A DNA stretch of 32,018 nt from a virus, in IMG/VR virus record IMGVR_UViG_3300021085_000004, positions 1-32,018 of that record; one strand, given 5' to 3'. The notes beneath the pieces were generated by a model. The model searched no databases, was not told where the DNA came from, and was given only the letters and a program-made list of their open reading frames with translations. The stretch's first letter is position 1, and each line of letters begins with the position of its first letter. A program made the position numbers and the translations under genes. Of the stretch, positions 22,093 to 29,606 are shown in pieces.

Positions 22093-23019
22093 TTAAGAAT
22101 ATAGTACGATGTCGCTTCCTATTCCGTAGTTTACTCCTGCAGTAAATCTCATTACTACTCTAACATTTTGTGAACCATCAATGTCAGCCATATCAATTAC
22201 TTTTACTTCATTTTGGTCTGATAATAAACCAGTTCCAAAGTATAAGTTAGATTTCTCTGCGGCTACCATAGTATCGTCTGCAAGTCCGTTAGCTACTGCG
22301 ATTTTTACGCCATCGTAAGAAAGACCCCCTCCGTTGTACCATTGAGTTCCTTTGTTGTCTGTACCTGCACCACCAATAGTTGCTTGGAATCCACCTAATG
22401 CTCTTGTGTATGCACGTGCTACGTTTTGAGATACATAAATTAACATATCTTCAGAAGTGTAAAGTGTAGAAGGAATTGCATCTACAACCAAACCAATTTT
22501 ATCAATTACGTTTGCTGCTGTTACTGCTGCTCCTGCTCCTACATCTATAATATCAGCATCTGCTAACATTAGTTCTTTGAATCCACCAAACTGACCATCT
22601 GTTGCAGCTGCTCCATTCCAAATTGATTGCTCAGTTCTTTGTGCTACTTTTGCAGCTACGTGACCGATTAAGAAGTCCGAAAATGACGGAGGAAGTGAAT
22701 CAAATGCTGAGTAGCCTTGACTTACAGCTTCCCAATCATTATGAAAATCTGCTTTACAAATCTGTAAATTTACTTGTTGGAAATCTGGTTGTAAGATTCT
22801 TTCAGTAAGTGTAAGTGTAGAAGTTGGTGCAAAGTCACATCCTGCATCTTTTACTAGACCATCAGTAGAAACCTTTTTTAATACTTCTTTAAATTTAATG
22901 TTTGGTTTAACAGTAATTAAACCGTTATCCAAAGTCGCTCCAGAGAGAAGAGCCGCCGAGATGTACTGTCCAGCTGATTCTCCTGCGTAAGTAGTTGTAA
23001 TACTTGTAGTTGTTGCCAT
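22093..23019 (-). CDS. Major capsid protein, HK97-type
   Basis: This 308-residue protein starts MATTTSITTTYAGESAGQYI. A region with TLDNGLITVKPNIKFKEVLK, KDAGCDFAPTSTLTLTERIL and NLQICKADFHNDWEAVSQGY leads to WNGAAATDGQFGGFKELM and YTRALGGFQATIG. The C-terminus is a strand-rich P-domain-like section (LYFGTGLLSDQNEVKVIDMA, MRFTAGVNYGIGSDIV). Its position after a scaffold gene and before the tail tube, and resemblance to capsid proteins of flavobacterial phages, support the call. The strong terminator after the stop suggests heavy transcription. No delta-domain is obvious within the protein because scaffolding is separate. Confidence 0.85.
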   Translation of the reverse strand: MATTTSITTTYAGESAGQYISAALLSGATLDNGLITVKPNIKFKEVLKKVSTDGLVKDAGCDFAPTSTLTLTERILQPDFQQVNLQICKADFHNDWEAVSQGYSAFDSLPPSFSDFLIGHVAAKVAQRTEQSIWNGAAATDGQFGGFKELMLADADIIDVGAGAAVTAANVIDKIGLVVDAIPSTLYTSEDMLIYVSQNVARAYTRALGGFQATIGGAGTDNKGTQWYNGGGLSYDGVKIAVANGLADDTMVAAEKSNLYFGTGLLSDQNEVKVIDMADIDGSQNVRVVMRFTAGVNYGIGSDIVLYS

Positions 23020-23025
23020 TTTGTT

Positions 23026-23616
23026 TTATTTTTTAATATTAGATATTTTTTGTAGAACTCTATCTATTGTAGAAGTTCCACGATTTTGTGAGTAAAGGTT
23101 TAGTGTTTTACTATCACTTGCTTCAGGATTATGGTTTACTTTTTCAACTTTTGAAAATTCTTCCTTAACTTCTTCCACAATTTCTTCAACAGTTTCTTCA
23201 ACTGATAATTCGTCTTTCTTGTCAATCATTGCTTTAATTTCGTCAATCATTGATTTAACTTCTGCTAAGTCTTCTTTTGTAGCATAAGCCATTTCTTCTT
23301 CGGCAGCTTCAACTTCTTCAGCTTCTACTTCTTCTTCTGCAGGTGCTTCTTCAGTTGCTTCTCCAATAGACTTAATAATACCTTCTTCTTCAATAATCAA
23401 TGCTTGACCATCTTCTAAAGTGTAGTCTCCTACTGGTAGTGCTACTTTTTCGTCTTCAGTTACAATAAAAACCTCTTTACCTTCTGCAAATTCTTCAGCT
23501 TCTATAATAGTTCCGTTTTCTAATGTAGCTTGAGCCAATTTAATTTCTTGGTTTTCTTCGGATAGTTCTAATCCGATAACCTCCTTTACTTTGTTTAACA
23601 TATCCGTTGCTTTCAT
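23026..23616 (-). CDS. Capsid scaffolding-like protein
   Basis: This 196-residue acidic protein has a strand-rich first half (ATLENGTIIEAEEFAEGKEV, VALPVGDYTLEDGQALIIEE). A long Glu/Ala-rich region follows (EEAPAEEEVEAEEVEAAEEE, about 88-107), then helical KEDLAEVKSMIDEIKAMIDK with a Val/Glu coiled coil. The basic C-terminus is DRVLQKISNIKK. It lies 6 nt upstream of the capsid gene. The composition, with an acidic helical middle and basic C-terminal tail, is that of scaffolds, which bind the capsid protein through a basic end and are lost on maturation. Confidence 0.8.
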   Translation of the reverse strand: MKATDMLNKVKEVIGLELSEENQEIKLAQATLENGTIIEAEEFAEGKEVFIVTEDEKVALPVGDYTLEDGQALIIEEEGIIKSIGEATEEAPAEEEVEAEEVEAAEEEMAYATKEDLAEVKSMIDEIKAMIDKKDELSVEETVEEIVEEVKEEFSKVEKVNHNPEASDSKTLNLYSQNRGTSTIDRVLQKISNIKK

Positions 23617-23623
23617 ATATATT

Positions 23624-23648
23624 ACAATAAATTAATATTTACTTTGTT
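23624..23648 (-). promoter_or_regulatory. Phage late promoter-like element before scaffold/capsid unit
   Basis: AACAAA (23648-23643), 13 nt, TATTGT (23629-23624), 7 nt, ATG at 23616 on the minus strand. The gap to the ATG is one base longer than in the other copies, while the 13-nt internal spacing is unchanged. Confidence 0.7.
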
Positions 23649-23661
23649 GTGTTTTTAATTT
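23643..23661 (-). repeat. 19-bp direct repeat overlapping promoter-like element, copy 1
   Basis: AAATTAAAAACACAACAAA on the minus strand is identical to 24409-24391. Each copy begins with the last Asn codon and stop of an upstream gene and ends with the AACAAA half of a TATTGT element. This suggests duplication of a promoter cassette. Confidence 0.8.
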
Positions 23662-24029
23662 CTACCAATATTAGAAAGGTCAGCTTTTGCTTTATTGGAT
23701 AATTTTTCTAATTCAGATAAATCCGACTTTAATGAAGATAATCTTGAGGGTTCGTCAACACCTAATTCTTCAAGTTCATCTTTAAGATATTCCATTTCAT
23801 CTTCAGCACTTCCAATATTATCTAAAAAATCAAAACGATAAATATCGTGTGCTTTTCCTACCAACTTTTGAGCATCTTCTAATGCTTCTTCCAACATTTC
23901 ATATGCTCCATAGGCGGATTGTATATATCCTTCTATTTGGTTCATAGCATTTAATTGTACAGGCATTAATCCTTTTTCACTTCTTTCTTTAGCTAACTTG
24001 GTAAATATTCTTTGTACACTTGGTTTCAT
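23655..24029 (-). CDS. Helical virion-associated protein, unknown
   Basis: This 124-residue protein is almost wholly helical: a basic N-terminus (MKPSVQRIFTKLAKERSEK), MNQIEGYIQSAYGAYEMLEE and an acidic helix around EDEMEYLKDELEELG, ending KSDLSELEKLSNKAKADLSN. It shares its transcription unit with a similar-sized helical gene. I recognise no family. Its position next to scaffold and capsid suggests a head-assembly or internal protein, an inference from context. Confidence 0.6.
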   Translation of the reverse strand: MKPSVQRIFTKLAKERSEKGLMPVQLNAMNQIEGYIQSAYGAYEMLEEALEDAQKLVGKAHDIYRFDFLDNIGSAEDEMEYLKDELEELGVDEPSRLSSLKSDLSELEKLSNKAKADLSNIGRN

Positions 24030-24032
24030 ATC

Positions 24033-24365
24033 TTATTTTAATACTTTTGTTAATGTTTTCTTTTGCTGTTCATAAGCATTTATAGCTTGTTTCAGCTGTT
24101 TTGCTTCGGGTATTTCTACACCTAATTTTTTAGCTTTAGCTATTGCATCACTAAGCATCTTTTTAGAAACACTATAAACCGAATCAACTCTATTCATTTC
24201 CCTAACACCCTTTGCTATTGCATCACGTGCATCAGTAGCAAACTGCATTAGGTCATCTCTACCTTTGTCTAATTCTTTTTCAAGTTTTTTTAATTCACTT
24301 GCAATGCTAAGTTCTACTTTCTGAGTAGAAAACTTTTGAAGTATCTCTTTTGTTTTATTATCCAT
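24033..24365 (-). CDS. Helical virion-associated protein, unknown
   Basis: This 110-residue charged helical protein has KFSTQKVELSIASELKKLEK, a middle section with RDDLMQFATDARDAIAKGVR and MNRVDSVYSVSKKMLSDAI, and a basic end (EQQKKTLTKVLK). It starts 6 nt after a TATTGT-like element (AATTGT variant) and ends 4 nt before the next gene. No family is recognised. Coiled-coil character and the neighbouring scaffold suggest head morphogenesis. Confidence 0.6.
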   Translation of the reverse strand: MDNKTKEILQKFSTQKVELSIASELKKLEKELDKGRDDLMQFATDARDAIAKGVREMNRVDSVYSVSKKMLSDAIAKAKKLGVEIPEAKQLKQAINAYEQQKKTLTKVLK

Positions 24366-24371
24366 ATTTAT

Positions 24372-24396
24372 ACAATTATATATTTAAAGTTTTGTT
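24372..24396 (-). promoter_or_regulatory. Phage late promoter-like element before helical gene pair
   Basis: AACAAA (24396-24391), 13 nt, AATTGT (24377-24372), 6 nt, ATG at 24365 on the minus strand. The -10-like box differs from TATTGT at its first base, the only such deviation among the seven copies. Confidence 0.65.
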
Positions 24397-24409
24397 GTGT
24401 TTTTAATTT
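24391..24409 (-). repeat. 19-bp direct repeat overlapping promoter-like element, copy 2
   Basis: Identical to 23661-23643 on the minus strand. It covers the last Asn codon and stop of the cysteine-rich gene and the AACAAA half of the element before the 110-residue gene. Confidence 0.8.
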
Positions 24410-24759
24410 GCTGCAATACAAGTATCACAATCTACATAAACTGTTTCAGAATCTATATGGTGTTCTCCACTTGATACTGTATTTAAAACAGTATAACAAT
24501 TAGAATGTCCTGTATTTTCAAAGTTAAGGTAGTAAACACTTCCTACTGTAAGAGTTCTATCGTGTACGTGTATTTCTTTGTGCATACTATGACCGCATCT
24601 TTGAACCTTATAGTAATTAACTACACCTGTATGAACCTCGCCAGTTATATTGCCAATTCCTTGAGCCTGAAAACTACCATCACAACATTTAGTAGAGTAC
24701 TTGCCATCTTTACAAAGGCATCCACGCTTGTCATTTTGTGGGCTTGGTATTCTACTCAT
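24403..24759 (-). CDS. Cysteine-rich conserved virion-region protein
   Basis: This 118-residue protein starts MSRIPSPQNDKRGCLCKDGK. It has GCLCKDGKYSTKCCDGSFQA and QGIGNITG near the start, HSMHKEIHVHD in the middle and DCDTC at the end. Together with QRCGH and HSNCYT this gives nine Cys and several His, enough to hold metal sites or to cross-link. I recall GCLCKDGxYSxxCCDGS from flavobacterial phages without a known role. It overlaps the protease gene by 8 nt and is probably a minor structural protein. Confidence 0.65.
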   Translation of the reverse strand: MSRIPSPQNDKRGCLCKDGKYSTKCCDGSFQAQGIGNITGEVHTGVVNYYKVQRCGHSMHKEIHVHDRTLTVGSVYYLNFENTGHSNCYTVLNTVSSGEHHIDSETVYVDCDTCIAAN

Positions 24760-25666
24760 TCTCTATGCTTTTAAGTTTTGATTCAGCCCAAGACTTTGCA
24801 CTTTTACCACCCCATAATAAATAAGATATATAACCACAGCTTTCGGTATCTCCTTTTTCGTAGTAAACTTCTGCTCTGCTTAAATAACTAAACATCCTTT
24901 TTATAGTTTCTACTGTTACTGGTTTACCTTGTGCTAATTGTTGAGCTCTTATTTTTCCTACTTGTGTAGCACATTTGTTATCTACCTTTTCGTTTAAGTC
25001 AATACCTCTTTTAGCATTGTTGCTAACTGATTCAGGATAGTCGGAATAGCTTTCTAAATCGTAGTCCTCTCCTTTTAAAAGTGCTGTTAGTTGTTCTATT
25101 ATGTGTTGGCTTTCTTCTTCTTCTATTTTTGCTAATTCGTTTGGTTCGTTAGGTCTTTCTAACTTGTCAGCAAAGTAGCCTTCAATACTAAATCCTTTTA
25201 CTTTTCCACTTTTAACGTAATCGTTCCAAACATCATCATTGTGTACTTTCATTGAAAGCATCCAAGTACCTATTGGTACATCTAAATCGTAGAACCTTGT
25301 TTTATCTTTTTCATCTTCTACTATCCAACTTTCAACTGCAGTTAAACCAGTTAAAGGCATTTGGTGTTCTAGTGTAGAATTGTTTTGGTTACCTCTTATA
25401 AAAAATAACTCTGAAGCTTTACGTACAGTTGCTTTAGAAAAATATATATAATATTCGTTGTCTTCGTTTTTTCTGTATATTGGTTTATTGGGAATCAAAG
25501 CAGCACCCATAAGAATCCGCTTCTCTTTGTTCACCTCTGCAAATTTAAACTCTTGGTTTTTTAATGCTATAAAGTCGCTTTCAATGGCAGGGGATTCTAC
25601 AATTGATACCGCTTCTATTCCTGATACTTCGTCTTCTTCGTCTATAAATAGTTCTACTATATCCAT
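24752..25666 (-). CDS. Prohead protease (XkdF-like) with C-terminal extension
   Basis: In this 304-residue protein, residues about 1-170 match the XkdF-type head maturation protease: VSIVESPAIESDFIAL, KRILMGAALIPNKPIYR, LEHQMPLTG with His-101 and VKGFSIEGYF with Ser-160, the likely catalytic pair. The C-terminal part (DLNEKVDNKCATQVGKIRAQ, FSYLSRAEVYYEKGDTESCG, YISYLLWGGKSAKSWAESK) is a separate domain also seen fused to head proteins. The protease would cleave scaffold and capsid during maturation. A TATTGT element lies 6 nt before the ATG. The gene is complete and precedes the helical and scaffold genes. Confidence 0.85.
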   Translation of the reverse strand: MDIVELFIDEEDEVSGIEAVSIVESPAIESDFIALKNQEFKFAEVNKEKRILMGAALIPNKPIYRKNEDNEYYIYFSKATVRKASELFFIRGNQNNSTLEHQMPLTGLTAVESWIVEDEKDKTRFYDLDVPIGTWMLSMKVHNDDVWNDYVKSGKVKGFSIEGYFADKLERPNEPNELAKIEEEESQHIIEQLTALLKGEDYDLESYSDYPESVSNNAKRGIDLNEKVDNKCATQVGKIRAQQLAQGKPVTVETIKRMFSYLSRAEVYYEKGDTESCGYISYLLWGGKSAKSWAESKLKSIENE

Positions 25667-25672
25667 ATTAAT

Positions 25673-25697
25673 ACAATACTTTTTTAGTGTTTTTGTT
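25673..25697 (-). promoter_or_regulatory. Phage late promoter-like element before protease unit
   Basis: AACAAA (25697-25692), 13 nt, TATTGT (25678-25673), 6 nt, ATG at 25666 on the minus strand. It lies in the 33-nt gap after the tape-measure stop. Confidence 0.7.
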
Positions 25698-25699
25698 AA

Positions 25700-27289
25700 T
25701 TATCCAATACTAGCTGTTTCAACTATATTTCTATCTAATGCTTGTGCGGTGCTTACATCGTTACTAACTACAAAAGCTTTTATAGGTTGTTTTTCGTCTT
25801 GTCCTATTGCTTGTGCTAATTGGTTTGTTTCAGATGCTCCTACTACGTTAAATGCTGGGGGTGCTGAAGACGGTACGCTTGGTCTACTACCTCCTCCACC
25901 ACCGCCACTTGAACCTGACAAGCTAGGTTTTTTAGTTGCAAGAATAGATTTTAGTTGTACCCCTGCAAATGCTGCTGCTAATCCTGCTTGAACTATTGGA
26001 TATGCAGGAAAAAAAGTTGTTATTGGTGAAGATTGAGCAGTCTTATAAGCGTTTTGTACACCTTCAATACCTGCAGTTGTTACTTGTGCTACTGCAGCTG
26101 CTTTTCCTATTGCAGAACCTTCCCCTGCAAGTTGTATAATACTACCTAAAGTTCTTTTGTCTTGTTCAATAGCGTTTGCAGTTGCAGCTTCTTTTGCTTT
26201 TTTCTTTTCTTCTTCTGACTTTATAGCTGCTTCGGCTGCTTCTGCATAATAATCTAAATCTTTTTCTTTAGCTTCTTCTATTAAGTCTTGTCTTTCTCTT
26301 TCTAAAGAATTTATATTGGTTAGTTGCTCTGAACGGAAACCTGCAATTTGTGCTTGTACTGCTTCCTTTTCGTTTTGTGCTTCTAATAAAGCTATGTAGT
26401 TTTCTTGGTTTTGGTTTTTATCGTATTGTGCTTGTGCAGATGCTAATTGTACGTCTACTTGTTTCAACATCGCAACTTCTTGTTCATCTAGTATTCTACC
26501 TAGTTCTACATTTGCTGCAATACGTTCTTCAATAGTTTTAGATTCGTCATCTCTTATTTGTCTTTGTAACTCTGCTTGTCTATCGTACTTTTCAATCAAT
26601 CCTTGTTGTTTAACCGCAGCCACTTCAGCTGACTTACTCAAATCTACATTTGACTTAGCTGCATCAACCGTACTTTTAACATAACTTTTTGTTGCAGTAA
26701 CAGCCTTAGTAACAGTGTCTGCTACTTTGTCTACCGTTCCATCTACACCAGTCAATACATCTATATATTCTTTTCCAGCCATTTTTGCAGATTCCATAGC
26801 ACCGTCAAAGTCTCCTTCAAATACTTGCTTAAATGCAGTAGATAAATAACCTAGCATTTCTAAAGTACTGTTAAACCTTTCTATGATATTATCCTTTATT
26901 GCTTGACCTAGATTTTTTATAGATTGAACAGGGTCATCAAAGATTGCTTTAAAATAATCAATTACATTACCTATGTTTCTATCTAAGAAATTAAAGAAAT
27001 CATTAAATCCTAAACTAAGAGCTTCAAATGTTGTGTTAAAGGCATCTGCTACTTTTTGGTTTTCATTAAAAACTTCTACAAGTTTACCAAAGGCTGCAAT
27101 AGCTAAACCAATACCTGCAGCTTTTAAAGCAGTACCAATACCTTTAATCCCTTTAGCAGCTACATTAGAAGAATCTTTTACATCTTCAAGATTTTTGTCT
27201 ATCTTCTGTACACTTTTTGCAACTCCCTCTAAGTCCTTTTCAGCTTTATCTACTCTAGCTTCTATTTCAATGGTCTTTGTTACCGACAT
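25700..27289 (-). CDS. Tape measure protein
   Basis: This 529-residue protein has an N-terminal coiled coil (TKTIEIEARVDKAEKDLEGV) followed by hydrophobic GIGTALKAAGIGLAIAAFGK (about 49-68). Next come AFNTTFEALSLGFNDFFNFL and long Ala/Glu/Lys/Gln-rich helices with ERQDLIEEAKEKDLDYY. Its C-terminus has a Gly/Ser/Pro-rich stretch (SGSSGGGGGGSRPSVPSS). This composition and its size in the tail block identify the protein that sets tail length and helps inject DNA. At about 0.15 nm per residue it predicts a tail near 80 nm, a rough estimate. The start overlaps the 48-residue gene by 10 nt. Confidence 0.88.
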   Translation of the reverse strand: MSVTKTIEIEARVDKAEKDLEGVAKSVQKIDKNLEDVKDSSNVAAKGIKGIGTALKAAGIGLAIAAFGKLVEVFNENQKVADAFNTTFEALSLGFNDFFNFLDRNIGNVIDYFKAIFDDPVQSIKNLGQAIKDNIIERFNSTLEMLGYLSTAFKQVFEGDFDGAMESAKMAGKEYIDVLTGVDGTVDKVADTVTKAVTATKSYVKSTVDAAKSNVDLSKSAEVAAVKQQGLIEKYDRQAELQRQIRDDESKTIEERIAANVELGRILDEQEVAMLKQVDVQLASAQAQYDKNQNQENYIALLEAQNEKEAVQAQIAGFRSEQLTNINSLERERQDLIEEAKEKDLDYYAEAAEAAIKSEEEKKKAKEAATANAIEQDKRTLGSIIQLAGEGSAIGKAAAVAQVTTAGIEGVQNAYKTAQSSPITTFFPAYPIVQAGLAAAFAGVQLKSILATKKPSLSGSSGGGGGGSRPSVPSSAPPAFNVVGASETNQLAQAIGQDEKQPIKAFVVSNDVSTAQALDRNIVETASIG

Positions 27290-27426
27290 AATTCAGTTTT
27301 AAATTGTTTATACGCTTCTTTAATACTATTAGGATATTTGTACTTACCTAAAGCTATATAAGTAAGTTCTCCTATTTCTTTTTGTTTCTTTGCTATCTCT
27401 AGCATTTGTAATGTGTTTTCTATCAT
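27280..27426 (-). CDS. Small coupled protein upstream of tape measure
   Basis: This 48-residue protein starts MIENTLQMLEIAKKQKEIGE and continues LTYIALGKYKYPNSIKEAYK. Its ATG overlaps the stop of the 727-residue tail gene (ATGA) and its stop lies inside the tape-measure start. Translation is therefore probably coupled on both sides. Small helical proteins before a tape measure are usually chaperones, but the usual frameshifted chaperone is elsewhere here. No family is recognised. Confidence 0.6.
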   Translation of the reverse strand: MIENTLQMLEIAKKQKEIGELTYIALGKYKYPNSIKEAYKQFKTELCR

Positions 27427-29606
27427 ATCGTAGTTTCTCCTGCATCTGCAGTTGTTCTTATACTATCAACGGTTGCTAATGAACTATCTGCGGTTCTTAT
27501 TAAGTTACCAACAACTTCGTCAAATTCAACTTCAAAGTTTATTACTTCGTTTAGTAATTCAAGTTCTGTTTTACCGTTTTCAAAGTTTGTTACAATCTTA
27601 TTTATCTTGTACAAGTCGTTAAATATTACAACCTTGTCTTGTAGTTTAATATTTAGTATAATGTTTAAAGGTAAGAAAGCAGTAAACTTAAATAACCTCC
27701 TAGAAGAGTTTACAGATTCGGTAATATACTTTTTGTAATACGTATTAAATAAAGAGTTATTAGCGTTTGTGTTTGTAAACTCATTTTTTTCTTGACCAAA
27801 ATGTATTGACTGACTTGTAGCGGTTGTAGGGTCGGCTAAATTACTAGGTATAAAGTATGTTGTTAAAACATCTTTAGTTCCGTTAGGACTATCTAAAACG
27901 TTTATAGGAGTGCCACTTGCTATCTTATGTCCGTAAAATAAAAATGGTTTACCTAAATGGGCTTCTTGGTCTTGGTTTACTGACCATCCCCATTGTACTG
28001 ATGGTGTTTCCGAACCTCCTGAATCTATTAATTTCTCAAATTTGTGATGTTCAAATGGAAGTTTAACAATATAATCTTCTCCTTCAGGAACATCTTCAAC
28101 AATTTCAGATATAGAACCCCACTTAGAACCAAATATTTGTTTATGAAAAGCTGAAAAGAAAGTTTCATTACCTTCGTATTCAAACGCTATTCTATTATAA
28201 GGTAGTACAGAACTAACTTCCGAAGTTGTTGTATCTATATGTTCGGTAATATCAAAGGTTTCTGTAGAACTTGCATAGAAGCTATCTAACGGTAGTATAT
28301 TTATTGTATCATTATCATAAAATGCTGTAAGGTTAAACGCTTTAAAAAGACCTGTAAGAAAGTCTAGTACACCAATGTCAGGCATTTCATTAACTACGGT
28401 AGTTCTATAATTAACATTTTGTGTATAAGTTCCAACTCTTGTAGCTTGTTTTATATTTACTGCTCCTGAAAACTCTATAACGCTTTGTGTCATTGTAAAG
28501 GTTGCAGCAGTATTTGAAATAATACTTATTCTATGTGGGTTACCTCTACCTGTTCCTTGATTTGCGGTAGGTGGTATTAATACTAATCTATCTGCTTGTG
28601 AAATAATAATATCGTTACCCCCAGTTGCAGTTTGTTCAGATTCAAAAAATGGGTCTTCGTAAGCACCATTAGAAGTAACCTTTAAAGTGTATTCAGTTCC
28701 TACAGGGGCTTGTACGCTTATAGTTATTATCCTATCTCCAAAATACCTTCCTTTATTATAGTATGCTTCTTCTTGAAAACCTCTTTGTAATTCTATATCT
28801 CCACCTTGTGAAGTAGTTGTAATGTACATTAAAGCAGGTCTGTTACCGTCTTCTTGTTCTAACTTTCCTTTTTGTTTACTAAGCCACAAATACAAATTGT
28901 AATAAGCAGGATTGTTAGAATTAAAAAAGTCAGTACTAAACTTTAAACCATATCTATCTTCTATTGCTTTTATAAGCAAGTGTATTCTTACTGCAGGTTT
29001 TAGTTCGTTTACTGGTAGACCGTGATTGTTTACACCGTTTGCAGATATATTATAAGTTGCTGCGGTGTCGTCAGTTGAATTGTATACCAATCTATTTGTA
29101 TGTGTTACTATTGGATATATAACCGCTTCTTGTACTGTAGTATCGCCTACACTTACTTGGTAACCAGTTTGCATCCTACTTTTAATAGTACTAGGTTGAT
29201 AAAGTAATATAGTTGTTATGTTAGTTAGGTCAGATAATTTATCTTTTCCTAGTATGTCTTTTAACTCTATTGTTTTACCAAAGAAAGTTATGCGGTAATT
29301 TATTGGACTATTGTTCTTCATTTGAACGTTTTCCAATTTTATTTTACCACTCTTAAAAGGTTTGTAGTTTAAATATAACTCACTTTCTTTTTTAGACCTT
29401 GCATCAAATCCTTGTATAGATGGATTGTAAAAGTGTTTAAATATTTTGTTATTTACTTTAGAAGCAGGTACGTTGAATGTTCTACTAAAGTCTGTAAATA
29501 TCTTTTGTAAATCTAAAACATCCTGTAAGCTTTGTGTAAGTGTTACACTTTCATTATCGTGTAACTCTACTTGCTCCCCTTCTATATATAATTGTAGTTG
29601 AATCAT
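27423..29606 (-). CDS. Large tail protein (probable tail-tip/hub component)
   Basis: This 727-residue protein begins MIQLQLYIEGEQVELHDNES. The N-terminal 130 residues contain TDFSRTFNVPASKVNNKIFK and FKSGKIKLENVQMKNNSPIN and IELKDILGKDKLSDL, a pattern I recall from flavobacterial tail proteins. The middle has strand-rich repeats (TISVQAPVGTEYTLKV, then DRLVLIPPTANQGTG), and MPDIGVLDFLTGLFKAFNLT resembles a hub or baseplate segment. The end (DKVVIFNDLYKINKIVTNFE) is hub-like. The likely role is tail tip or hub assembly near the tape measure, inferred from context. The start overlaps the upstream stop by one base. Confidence 0.65.
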   Translation of the reverse strand: MIQLQLYIEGEQVELHDNESVTLTQSLQDVLDLQKIFTDFSRTFNVPASKVNNKIFKHFYNPSIQGFDARSKKESELYLNYKPFKSGKIKLENVQMKNNSPINYRITFFGKTIELKDILGKDKLSDLTNITTILLYQPSTIKSRMQTGYQVSVGDTTVQEAVIYPIVTHTNRLVYNSTDDTAATYNISANGVNNHGLPVNELKPAVRIHLLIKAIEDRYGLKFSTDFFNSNNPAYYNLYLWLSKQKGKLEQEDGNRPALMYITTTSQGGDIELQRGFQEEAYYNKGRYFGDRIITISVQAPVGTEYTLKVTSNGAYEDPFFESEQTATGGNDIIISQADRLVLIPPTANQGTGRGNPHRISIISNTAATFTMTQSVIEFSGAVNIKQATRVGTYTQNVNYRTTVVNEMPDIGVLDFLTGLFKAFNLTAFYDNDTINILPLDSFYASSTETFDITEHIDTTTSEVSSVLPYNRIAFEYEGNETFFSAFHKQIFGSKWGSISEIVEDVPEGEDYIVKLPFEHHKFEKLIDSGGSETPSVQWGWSVNQDQEAHLGKPFLFYGHKIASGTPINVLDSPNGTKDVLTTYFIPSNLADPTTATSQSIHFGQEKNEFTNTNANNSLFNTYYKKYITESVNSSRRLFKFTAFLPLNIILNIKLQDKVVIFNDLYKINKIVTNFENGKTELELLNEVINFEVEFDEVVGNLIRTADSSLATVDSIRTTADAGETTI

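Noticed and set aside
25458-25991. 177-codon plus-strand frame.
   Set aside because: It lies antisense to the protease start and tape-measure end; Ser/Phe/Ile-rich composition mirrors the minus-strand coding and no plus-strand gene is otherwise supported.
26973-27302. 109-codon plus-strand frame opposite the tape measure.
   Set aside because: Shadow of the Ala/Lys-rich tape-measure N-terminus; no start context or neighbours on that strand.
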